Assembly (NCBI RefSeq): GCF_000213255.1
Contig: NC_015520.1
Coordinates: 1,384,001-1,448,000, forward strand
Direction: 5' to 3'
Origin: Mahella australiensis 50-1 BON
GTDB lineage: Bacteria; Bacillota; Clostridia; Mahellales; Mahellaceae
Length of the DNA stretch: 64,000 nt
Positions 22,950 to 30,296 of this stretch are shown here, piece by piece. Made by a program: the position numbers and the translations under genes. Below the pieces are notes generated by a model that was not told the origin of the DNA, did no database searches, and worked only from the letters and a program-made list of their open reading frames with translations. Position 1 is the stretch's first letter, and every line of letters begins with the position of its first letter.

Positions 22950-23855
22950 ATGGCTGACGGTCTTGTATTTAATATACAACGGTTTTCCATTCATGACGGT
23001 CCGGGTATCCGTACCACGGTATTTTTAAAAGGATGCGGTTTAAGGTGCTTTTGGTGCCATAATCCTGAATCGCTTTCAACATTGCCTCAGGTACAATTCT
23101 TTCCGCAGAAATGCATCGGATGCGGCAAATGCGTTGAAGTATGCCCTAAGAAAGCACATGCTATCGATGCGAACGGAAGAAGGGAGTTTAGGCGGGAATT
23201 GTGCCGGCATTGTGGCAGATGCGTGGATGTCTGCTATGCCGAAGCGTTGGTAATGACAGGAAAGCATATGACCGTTTCGGAGGTTATGGATGAGGTGATG
23301 AAGGACAAGCTTTTTTATGATAATTCAGGCGGAGGTGTAACATACTCGGGGGGAGAACCGCTGCTGCAAAGGGAATTTATTAAAGAATTGCTTGTCGAAA
23401 GCAAAAAAAACGGTCTTAATACAGCCGTTGATACGGCGGGAAACGTGCCATGGGAGGCTTTTGAACAAGTATTGCCATACGTCGATCTTTTTCTATACGA
23501 TATCAAGGTTATGGATCCGGATAAACACCGTTATGCCACCGGCGTTAACAATAGACAATTATTGGTTAATTTGCAACATCTGGCTTCTTGTAAGGCCAAT
23601 ATATGGATAAGGATACCGGTTATCCCAGGCGTTAATGATAATGTGCCAGAAATGCGGGCTATCGCCGATTTTGTAGAATGTTTGTCGGGTGTCGAGGTTG
23701 TGGAATTGTTGCCCTTTCATCGTTTGGGAGAAGGCAAGTATGAAAGCCTTGGAATGGAATATAAGGCGCGAGGATACAACTCGCCGAGCGATGAAAAAAT
23801 GCAGGAACTGGCGGAAGTGTTTGAGCAAAAGAATCTGCCGGTAAAAAGGGGTTGA
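22950..23855 (+). CDS. Glycyl radical enzyme activating enzyme (radical SAM)
   Basis: 301 residues from ATG 22950, which has a GGGG element a few bases before it; in-frame starts at 22902 (TTG), 22923 and 22938 are possible, so the start is uncertain. The radical-SAM motif CxxxCxxC is GCGLRCFWC near the N-terminus. Two ferredoxin-like 4Fe-4S motifs follow (CIGCGKCVEVCP and CRHCGRCVDVC), as in activases of dehydratase-type glycyl radical enzymes and unlike the short PflA. GGGVTYSGGEPLLQ is the conserved glycine-rich SAM site. It abstracts hydrogen from G694 of the enzyme at 19856 using SAM. Confidence 0.93.
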   Translation: MADGLVFNIQRFSIHDGPGIRTTVFLKGCGLRCFWCHNPESLSTLPQVQFFPQKCIGCGKCVEVCPKKAHAIDANGRREFRRELCRHCGRCVDVCYAEALVMTGKHMTVSEVMDEVMKDKLFYDNSGGGVTYSGGEPLLQREFIKELLVESKKNGLNTAVDTAGNVPWEAFEQVLPYVDLFLYDIKVMDPDKHRYATGVNNRQLLVNLQHLASCKANIWIRIPVIPGVNDNVPEMRAIADFVECLSGVEVVELLPFHRLGEGKYESLGMEYKARGYNSPSDEKMQELAEVFEQKNLPVKRG

Positions 23856-24161
23856 TGTCTTATTGCAGGTATAGCTGAAGCCGTAGTATAATCTTAATGA
23901 CAGCGATGTCATAAATGATATCGTGCTCTAAGATATATGATGGTCATATAAGGCTCAAAATAGAACCAAGATAGCAAAACAACAGGTGCAGATGTTTTGG
24001 AAGAAGATGATGATGATAGCAGTAAGGCTATATGGTTAGCCGAAATTCATCATAAATAAGGCGCAGCCGTAGAAATCGCAAAACCAGATATAGACAAGCA
24101 AGATTTCTTAACTGCAATCGTTACTATATCAGTGAAAATATTCGATTGGAAGGATTGACGT
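23856..24161 (+). other. 306-base spacer with no supported gene
   Basis: No ribosome binding site/start pair or RNA gene was found. A stretch around 23989-24057 translates into an acidic peptide tail (ADVLEEDDDDSSKAIWLAEI) ending in TAA, but it has no start and could be the decayed end of a lost gene. GGAAGG for the next gene is at 24149-24154. Confidence 0.5.
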
Positions 24162-25199
24162 ATGAACAGTAAAGAAAGAGTATATGCCGCGTTGAATTTT
24201 CAGAAGCCTGACAGAGTTCCGCGCTTCGTGTGGTTTGGGACGGGAGCGATAGAAATGCTCACACGAAAGTATGGCATATCTCCTTTGGAGCTCGAGCTGA
24301 AATGCGGAAACGATATATTGCAGACATGGGTTTCGATCAACGGGGAAATGATGAGGGATGTCCCGGATGGCTCGGAATTCACGGATGAATGGGGTATAAC
24401 ATGGAAAAGGGAAGGCTTTTACAATATGGCGGCGGTCCATCCGCTCCAGGACAAGGATGTCGGATTTATAAAAGATTATCGCTTGCCGGATCCGTATTCG
24501 GCCAAAAGGTATAAGTATCTCGAATATCTTTTGAATGAATACGGCGATAAATACTTTATCGGCGCCGATGTCTCCGGATCGCTGTTTGAGCCTGCTTATC
24601 ACCTCCGCAATATGGAAGACCTTATGGTGGACATGGCGCTCGGCGATGAGGCGGTCGACGTTCTCCTAGATAAGCTCGCGGAGTTTACCACGGCCGTCGC
24701 GATAGAGTGTGTCAAAAAAGGTGTCGACTGGATATGGCTCGGTGATGATCTCGGTTCGCAGAAAAGTATGCTGATGTCGCCAGCCACGTGGAGGAAATAC
24801 TTCAAGCCCCGGATGAAACGCATAATAGACGCGATCAGGGCTGTTAAAAAGGATATTTTTATCGCTTACCATTCGTGCGGGAGTATGTATCCCGTCATAG
24901 GGGATCTGGTCGAGATAGGGATTAATGTACTGAACCCGATCCAGGAAAGCGCGGAAGGAATGGTTCAAGAAGATGTTAAAAAAGAATTCGGAGACAGGCT
25001 CGCGCTGATGTGTGGCGTGGACACGCAGCAGTTCCTCGTCGATGCAACCCCCGAAATGGTGAGGGATAAGACGTGCGAAATTATAGAAAAGTTGGGCTAT
25101 AACGGCGGTTTTATATTCGCGGCGTCGCACCATATTCAGCAGGATACGCCCGAAGAAAATATTCGAGCGCTGTTTCAGGCTCTCGATAGCTGCGGATAA
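24162..25199 (+). CDS. Uroporphyrinogen decarboxylase-superfamily protein, methyltransferase-like
   Basis: 345 residues; GGAAGG precedes ATG 24162. The opening MNSKERVYAALNFQKPDRVP is characteristic of the UroD/MtaA superfamily. It carries H-x-C in YHSCGSMYP and a later cysteine in LMCGVDTQQ, the positions of the zinc ligands (His-x-Cys...Cys) that activate thiols in MtaA/MtbA/CmuA-type methyltransferases; true HemE decarboxylases lack them. So methyl transfer (for example O- or S-demethylation) is more likely than decarboxylation. No corrinoid protein gene is nearby, so the methyl acceptor is unknown. It may be transcribed with the paralog at 25320. Confidence 0.82.
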   Translation: MNSKERVYAALNFQKPDRVPRFVWFGTGAIEMLTRKYGISPLELELKCGNDILQTWVSINGEMMRDVPDGSEFTDEWGITWKREGFYNMAAVHPLQDKDVGFIKDYRLPDPYSAKRYKYLEYLLNEYGDKYFIGADVSGSLFEPAYHLRNMEDLMVDMALGDEAVDVLLDKLAEFTTAVAIECVKKGVDWIWLGDDLGSQKSMLMSPATWRKYFKPRMKRIIDAIRAVKKDIFIAYHSCGSMYPVIGDLVEIGINVLNPIQESAEGMVQEDVKKEFGDRLALMCGVDTQQFLVDATPEMVRDKTCEIIEKLGYNGGFIFAASHHIQQDTPEENIRALFQALDSCG

Positions 25200-25319
25200 T
25201 TTGGATAAAGCGCAGGCCGATGAGGTGACGAAGCCGCTCGACCAGCTTCTTTGGAGGACGCGCAAAAATTTTTTTAAAAAAAGAAAGAGCTCAACAAGGC
25301 AGAAAGAGGATAGAGTTTT

Positions 25320-26339
25320 ATGGATAGCAAAGAAAGAGTTATACGTACCCTAAAATTTAAGAACCCAGATAAAATCCCCGTGGATTTATGGACGCTGCCG
25401 GCTACATACTTAAAATACGGCAAAGCCTTTGAAGACATGCTGAGCCGCCATGAGAGGGATATTGTCTCGTTTGACGGCCCGTTTGATCTATCACATGATC
25501 AAAAGACGTATCAGCCAGGGCGGTTTACCGACGGGTGGGGGAGCGAATGGATGGTGCTGCAGGCTGGCATGGTGGGAGAGGTGAAAAAAGCGGTGTTTGC
25601 GGGAACCGGCGCGGAAGCGCTCAGAGCGTATGCGCCACCCGTAGAGGCGTTTAAGGTGCAATGGGCGGAATACATGCCACGGCTTGATGCGAAGATTAAA
25701 GAGGCGAGAGGCAAAGGCAAGTTTATTATCGGCGGGTGGATAAGTCTTTTTGAAAGGATGCAGTTCCTGCGGGGACCGGAGAATCTCTACCGGGATCTCG
25801 GCTTGCAGGACGAAGAGATCTATATAATTAAAGATATCGTAATGGAATTTTTCAGAGAATATTTGAAGGCGTGGCTAAACGCCGATGTGGACGCCATAGC
25901 CTTCGGCGACGACTGGGGCTCGCAGAGAGCGCTTCTCATATCCCCGAATATCTGGAGAAGCTTTTTCAAACCGCTCTATAAAGAGCTGTTCGATATGATA
26001 AAGGATAAAGGCAAGTATATATTCTTCCACAGCGACGGATATATTATGGATCTGTGCCCCGAATTCATTGAAATGGGCGTCAGCGCGGTAAATTCGCAGT
26101 TATGGTGCATGGGAGTGGAAAATGTGGCCGAGAGATTCGCAGGAAAGATCACGTTTTGGGGAGAGATAAGCAGGCAGGACATACTCCCGCACGGTACGCC
26201 GGAAGACATCCGGAAAACTGCCGAAAAGATGAAAAAATATCTTTTTGTGAACGGAGGCGGCCTGATCGGCCAGAGCGAAGTCGGGAAAGACGTTCCGCTT
26301 GAAAATATCGAAGCCGTGCTGACATGCTGGAATGAATGA
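25320..26339 (+). CDS. Second uroporphyrinogen decarboxylase-superfamily protein with altered metal site
   Basis: 339 residues, paralog of the preceding gene (MDSKERVIRTLKFKNPDKIP opening). At the metal-ligand positions it reads FFHSDGYIMD and FWGEISRQD, so both cysteines seen in the first paralog are replaced, by Asp and Glu. It therefore cannot form the usual zinc-thiol site and may bind another metal, bind none, or act as a partner subunit. A terminator-like hairpin follows at 26414. The 120-base gap before it contains a T7/A7 tract and no gene. Confidence 0.82.
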   Translation: MDSKERVIRTLKFKNPDKIPVDLWTLPATYLKYGKAFEDMLSRHERDIVSFDGPFDLSHDQKTYQPGRFTDGWGSEWMVLQAGMVGEVKKAVFAGTGAEALRAYAPPVEAFKVQWAEYMPRLDAKIKEARGKGKFIIGGWISLFERMQFLRGPENLYRDLGLQDEEIYIIKDIVMEFFREYLKAWLNADVDAIAFGDDWGSQRALLISPNIWRSFFKPLYKELFDMIKDKGKYIFFHSDGYIMDLCPEFIEMGVSAVNSQLWCMGVENVAERFAGKITFWGEISRQDILPHGTPEDIRKTAEKMKKYLFVNGGGLIGQSEVGKDVPLENIEAVLTCWNE

Positions 26340-26413
26340 AACGCAGGCGCTGGTTTGAAGCTATCGCCGATTAATGAACGGTCAATGGTGTGAAAAGCCT
26401 GCGGCCACAGATG

Positions 26414-26449
26414 AAGAAGCAGACCTTCTCGGGCAGGCCTGCTTCTTTT
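26414..26449 (+). terminator. Intrinsic terminator after the UroD-like pair
   Basis: AAGAAGCAG (26414-26422) pairs with CTGCTTCTT (26439-26447), followed by TT. It closes the unit containing the two UroD-like genes. Confidence 0.65.
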
Positions 26450-26470
26450 CAAACCGCGTCGTCGTCTTAG

Positions 26471-26530
26471 GGCTTTATAGCCGCCATGCTGAGTTTTCAG
26501 AAACCTGATAAGACACCGCATAATCCATAT
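26471..26530 (+). pseudogene. Scrap of a third UroD-like gene (N-terminal motif)
   Basis: Bases 26471-26530 translate as GFIAAMLSFQKPDKTPHNPY, which mirrors YAALNFQKPDRVPR near the start of the protein encoded at 24162. An in-frame TAG precedes it and the body of the gene is absent, so it is a deletion remnant. It implies that the UroD-like locus once had at least three copies, or suffered a duplication that then decayed. Confidence 0.55.
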
Positions 26531-26650
26531 CGTGGGAAGTTAAGGTTTTGTTAGATAATAAATGTCCATTTTATAGCTTTTTTGTGTTGAATGTTTTATA
26601 ATAGTATCATAAACAGCACATGTATTATTTGGATGAAACGAGGAATCATA

Positions 26651-27619
26651 ATGATGAAAATTAAGATCGGGCTTTATGGTACTAATGGGCATCAGATTCA
26701 TAAAATGCTGGAAAATCATCCTTATGCACAGCTAGTTGCAACTGCAGCATTTGATCTATCGCTGTTGCCGCCTGCACTTCGAGACTCAACGCTGATAAAA
26801 CATTATATCACGCTCGACGAAATGCTTGGAGATAAAGAAGTCGAACTGGTTTCATTGTGTTCACCGAGGCGCCGAGATCAGGCATCCGAGGCCATACGGT
26901 GCCTTGAGGCGGGCAAACACGTATATGCCGAAAAACCATGCGCGATGACCGAAGAAGACCTGGATGCTATCATCGATGCGGCGCACAGGACTGGGATGGA
27001 ATTCCACGAGATGGCGGGTACAGCTTTTGAACAACCGTATTATACTATGCGAAGTATCGTCCAGGACGGGACTATCGGGACTGTCGTACAGGTATTTGCT
27101 CAGAAATCATACCCATATCATGACGGCCGCCCGCAGGATGAAGATATCGACGGAGGTCTGATCTGTCAAAATGCGGTTCATGCTTTCCGTTTTATCGAAC
27201 ACGTCGCCTGCCGGAAGATAAAAAACATATATGCTATTGAAACGGGGCTTGGCAATCCTCGAAACGGTGGTTTGAAGATGGCGGTATCGTTCATGGCCGC
27301 ACTGGATAATGGCGGCGTTGCCAGCATAATAGCAAATTACCTCAATCCGAAAGGGTTTGGACTATGGGGTAACGAGCACTTGAGGATTTTTGGCACAAAG
27401 GGTTTTATAGAGGCTACTGACGGCGGAACCAAGACGCGCCTTATAATAGGGGATAAGGATTTTGGCAGGATCGATGCTACTAAACCTGTAAAGAATTATT
27501 TTGATATGTATATAGATTCGCTTTTAGGAAGAGATAGCATGCCATTAACGCTCGACAACGAGTTGCATCCGACGCGAATGGTTATCAGAGCAAAAAAAGG
27601 AGCAATTTCTAACAAATAG
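26651..27619 (+). CDS. Gfo/Idh/MocA-family NAD(P)-dependent oxidoreductase
   Basis: 322 residues from ATG 26651, preceded by CGAGGA at 26640-26645; the frame extends to ATG 26591 without a site. The Rossmann start KIKIGLYGTNGHQ has a variant GxxGxxG. The family's AEKP catalytic motif is present (YAEKPCAMTEED). A typical C-terminal alpha/beta substrate domain follows. Members oxidise or reduce cyclic polyols, sugars or sugar acids. Its place after the glycyl radical and UroD-like genes suggests a role in the same sugar-derived pathway, but a TATAAT at 26597 hints at separate transcription. Confidence 0.88.
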   Translation: MMKIKIGLYGTNGHQIHKMLENHPYAQLVATAAFDLSLLPPALRDSTLIKHYITLDEMLGDKEVELVSLCSPRRRDQASEAIRCLEAGKHVYAEKPCAMTEEDLDAIIDAAHRTGMEFHEMAGTAFEQPYYTMRSIVQDGTIGTVVQVFAQKSYPYHDGRPQDEDIDGGLICQNAVHAFRFIEHVACRKIKNIYAIETGLGNPRNGGLKMAVSFMAALDNGGVASIIANYLNPKGFGLWGNEHLRIFGTKGFIEATDGGTKTRLIIGDKDFGRIDATKPVKNYFDMYIDSLLGRDSMPLTLDNELHPTRMVIRAKKGAISNK

Positions 27620-27662
27620 TTACGAAGGAACCTATGATCATGAAAGATTTTCGCATTTTTGG

Positions 27663-27691
27663 TTGTTGAAACGGTGCAAAGATGATATAAT
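27663..27691 (+). promoter_or_regulatory. Promoter for the thpR-yggS-sepF housekeeping run
   Basis: TTGTTG (27663-27668) and TATAAT (27686-27691) are 17 bases apart, 27 bases before ATG 27718. Confidence 0.6.
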
Positions 27692-27717
27692 AAAAAAAAT
27701 TTGTTTTATCCGGGTGA

Positions 27718-28272
27718 ATGATGAGAGCGTTTATTGCTGTCGATTTTGACCATGACGTAAAAAAGAATATAGTGCATGTACAACAGGCGGTGCAAAATCA
27801 TGCAACAGCCGGGCGATGGAAACAGATGGATAATTTTCATCTGACATTGGAGTTTTTAGGCGAGATAACGCCCGGGGAGATGGATAGGATTTGCCTTTTG
27901 ATGGGTGAGGTAGCTGGAAGGCACGTTCCTTTTGAGCTGTGCCTCGGGAAGATCGGATTTTTTAAGGGCCGCGGCGTTTTTAGAGTGGTATGGCTCGGTA
28001 TAGAAGGCGATCAGGATGCTTTAAATGCTTTACAGCGCGATGTGAAAGATACTTTAGCACTTTTGAACTTCAGGGATGACAATCGGTTTTCGCCACATAT
28101 AACGCTGGGACAGGATGTAAAGCTGGATGTGCCGTTTGAGCAGTTAAAGGATACTGTCAGTGCAGGGAAGGACCTTATATACGTAAGAGCGTTCTGTCTT
28201 ATGGATAGCCGCGTTATAGACGGCCGACGCGTATATACGCCGGTAAAGCAATTTGATTTATCTGGAAGGTGA
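27718..28272 (+). CDS. thpR: RNA 2',3'-cyclic phosphodiesterase (LigT/2H family)
   Basis: 184 residues, the usual size. The two HxTx motifs of the 2H phosphoesterases are visible as FHLTLEFLG (about residue 41) and SPHITLGQD (about residue 122). These enzymes hydrolyse 2',3'-cyclic phosphate ends of RNA and can ligate tRNA halves in vitro. ATG 27718 and ATG 27721 are adjacent; the ribosome binding site (GGGTGA) is weak. It is the first gene of the run leading into yggS and sepF. Confidence 0.9.
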   Translation: MMRAFIAVDFDHDVKKNIVHVQQAVQNHATAGRWKQMDNFHLTLEFLGEITPGEMDRICLLMGEVAGRHVPFELCLGKIGFFKGRGVFRVVWLGIEGDQDALNALQRDVKDTLALLNFRDDNRFSPHITLGQDVKLDVPFEQLKDTVSAGKDLIYVRAFCLMDSRVIDGRRVYTPVKQFDLSGR

Positions 28273-28279
28273 TAGCCTA

Positions 28280-28981
28280 TTGTATGAATACATAGCCTCA
28301 AATATAGATCGTGTAAAGGAGCGCATAAAGAAAGCGGCTGAACGTTCTGGACGCTCGGTTGATGATATAGTGCTCATAGCTGTCACAAAGACGGTTGATG
28401 TGGAGCGTATCAAAGCGGCAGTGAATTATGGCATAAAGGACCTGGGGGAGAATCGTGTGCAGGAATTGACGGCGAAGTATCCTTATATTTCGGATGATGT
28501 GCGCTGGCATATGATAGGTCGCTTGCAGACAAACAAAGTGAAATATATAATAGACAGGGTATCGCTTATACATTCGGTGGATAGCCTCAAGCTGCTAAAG
28601 GAAATAGATAAGCGCTCCGAAATAGCAAATAGAATGATGGATATACTTATAGAAGTCAACGTTGCCGGCGAAGCGTCCAAGGGCGGTGTGGCGGTAGAAG
28701 ATGTTATCGATTTTGTAAAGCAGAGTGCGGTTTTTGAGAATATAAGAATAAAAGGGTTAATGACCGTAGCGCCGCAAACAGATGATCCCGAAATTGTAAG
28801 GCCGTATTTCGCACAGATGAAAGAATTGAGCTTTAAGATAGAAAAACTAAAACTAGACAATGTGGAAATGAAGTATCTTTCCATGGGCATGAGCGGAGAC
28901 TTTGAGGTAGCGATAGAAGAAGGTTCCAATATGGTCAGGATTGGAACGGCTATATTCGGCGAAAGGCCGATAAATACATGA
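28280..28981 (+). CDS. yggS: PLP homeostasis protein, YggS/YlmE family
   Basis: 233 residues starting at TTG 28280, selected because GGAAGGTGA (28264-28272) is properly spaced; the start overlaps no other signal. The pyridoxal phosphate lysine lies in VLIAVTKTV, and the typical LGENRVQEL, WHMIGRLQTNK and LSMGMSGDFEVAI segments are present. It binds PLP and keeps its level balanced. The position just before sepF matches the ylmE-ylmF arrangement of Gram-positive division clusters. Confidence 0.95.
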   Translation: MYEYIASNIDRVKERIKKAAERSGRSVDDIVLIAVTKTVDVERIKAAVNYGIKDLGENRVQELTAKYPYISDDVRWHMIGRLQTNKVKYIIDRVSLIHSVDSLKLLKEIDKRSEIANRMMDILIEVNVAGEASKGGVAVEDVIDFVKQSAVFENIRIKGLMTVAPQTDDPEIVRPYFAQMKELSFKIEKLKLDNVEMKYLSMGMSGDFEVAIEEGSNMVRIGTAIFGERPINT

Positions 28982-28996
28982 AGGAGGTATACCAAA

Positions 28997-29464
28997 ATGG
29001 CTAACGGCGTATTTTCAAAAATACTGAATATTATGGGGCTGGAAGATGATATAATAGATGAAGAAGAGGAATTTAATGGTGCATATGAGGAGGAAACTGC
29101 ATATGAGCAGCCAAAAAAGAAGGCCAAAGTTGTGAATATACACAGTGCTGCTTATGCTAAGATAATGTTGTGCCAGCCATACTCATATGACGATGCCCAA
29201 ACGGTTATAGACCATCTAAAAAATCGCCGGCCAGTGGTGCTGAATCTGGAAGCGTTGGACGGCGCTATGGCACAGCGTATACTGGATTTTACCAGCGGTG
29301 CAGCCTATGCACTGGATGGCAATGTGCAGAAGGTTTCGAAAAGTATATTCATAGTAGTACCGAGCAATATAGAGCTAAGCGGCAATATATTGAATAGCAC
29401 CGAGGATGATAATTTTTATACATCATTTTTTGATAGTAACGACGACATAGGAGGGCATAGATGA
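28997..29464 (+). CDS. sepF: Cell division protein SepF
   Basis: 155 residues. An amphipathic N-terminal membrane anchor (MANGVFSKILNIMGL) is followed by an acidic linker and the SepF core (YSYDDAQTVIDHLKNRRPVV to VPSNIELSG). It polymerises into arcs that tie FtsZ to the membrane. AAGGAGG precedes ATG 28997; its stop overlaps the next start as ATGA. Confidence 0.96.
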   Translation: MANGVFSKILNIMGLEDDIIDEEEEFNGAYEEETAYEQPKKKAKVVNIHSAAYAKIMLCQPYSYDDAQTVIDHLKNRRPVVLNLEALDGAMAQRILDFTSGAAYALDGNVQKVSKSIFIVVPSNIELSGNILNSTEDDNFYTSFFDSNDDIGGHR

Positions 29465-29730
29465 CGTTTATAAGGGCTGTGATAGTCGCTTTCATATACT
29501 TGTTACAGATATTTTCATGGCTTATAGTTATAGAGGCCCTGTTGTCATGGGTAGTGGACCCGTTTCATCCGATAATGCAGTTTATAAGGCGCTTTACCGA
29601 ACCGATCCTAGATCCGTTTCGGCGATTGACAGAGCGTATGCCCATGGCTAATCTGCCTATAGACATATCGCCATTGCTGGCCATAATAGTAATACAGATA
29701 TTGATCGCCGTACTGCAAGGATTAGCATAG
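29461..29730 (+). CDS. yggT: YggT/YlmG family membrane protein
   Basis: 89 residues with two hydrophobic segments separated by the conserved SWVVDPFHPIMQFIRRFTEP region, ending in a second helix. It is translationally coupled to sepF (ATGA overlap). The family is linked to division and envelope integrity, with the biochemical role not settled. Confidence 0.93.
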   Translation: MTFIRAVIVAFIYLLQIFSWLIVIEALLSWVVDPFHPIMQFIRRFTEPILDPFRRLTERMPMANLPIDISPLLAIIVIQILIAVLQGLA

Positions 29731-29812
29731 AGGAGGCAGAATGTTCATGGAAATAGACCCTGGGGTACTAGGCAAGGCCGATATCTTAAAGGAGAATAAA
29801 GGAGGTAACGTT

Positions 29813-30286
29813 ATGGTATTGACGCCTATGGAAATACATAATAAGGAATTTTCACGCGGATTTAGAGGATACAGCGAGGAAGAGGTAGACGAGTTTTTAG
29901 ACGAGATCGTAGTGGATTATGAAAGACTATATAAAGAAAATCTCGACCTAAAGGACCGCATTGCTATGCTGAGCGATGAGGTGAGACATTATAAAGCAAT
30001 AGAAGGCACATTAAAAGAAACCTTATTGACCGCGCAAAAGGCCGCCGATGACGTTGCCGATAATGCCCGGAAAAAGGCCGAGCTCATAATACAGGATGCT
30101 GAAAACCAGGCCAGAGCGATAATAGCCAACGCTAATAAAGAAGTGGTTGACATCCATAAGGAGATAGAGGATAAGAAAAAGCAGCTGCAAATATTCAAGA
30201 CGCAATTCCGCAGCTTTTTGGAAACGCAATTGGAATTGATAAAAAATGAAACATTCTTAGAACAAAATAATGATGGTGAGGAATGA
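29813..30286 (+). CDS. divIVA: Division-site/polar determinant DivIVA
   Basis: 157 residues from ATG 29813 (AAAGGAGG just upstream), giving the canonical start MVLTPMEIHNKEFSRGFRGY with the membrane-binding tip, then a long coiled coil to the end. The frame stays open upstream to ATG 29741 and 29747, which have their own AGGAGG at 29731-29736, so a form 22-24 residues longer could also be made. In many relatives ylmH lies between yggT and divIVA; here it is absent. It recruits division and envelope proteins to curved membrane. Confidence 0.92.
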   Translation: MVLTPMEIHNKEFSRGFRGYSEEEVDEFLDEIVVDYERLYKENLDLKDRIAMLSDEVRHYKAIEGTLKETLLTAQKAADDVADNARKKAELIIQDAENQARAIIANANKEVVDIHKEIEDKKKQLQIFKTQFRSFLETQLELIKNETFLEQNNDGEE

Positions 30287-30296
30287 TATAGCGAAG

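Noticed and set aside
23989-24057. Acidic peptide frame (ADVLEEDDDDSSKAIWLAEI) in the spacer before the UroD-like genes
   Set aside because: No start codon with a ribosome binding site and no recognised homology; kept only as a note on the spacer.
25200-25319. Open frame continuing after the first UroD-like gene, ending in a T7/A7 tract
   Set aside because: It has no start signal and its lysine-rich translation looks like non-coding sequence; the T/A tract alone is not a convincing terminator.
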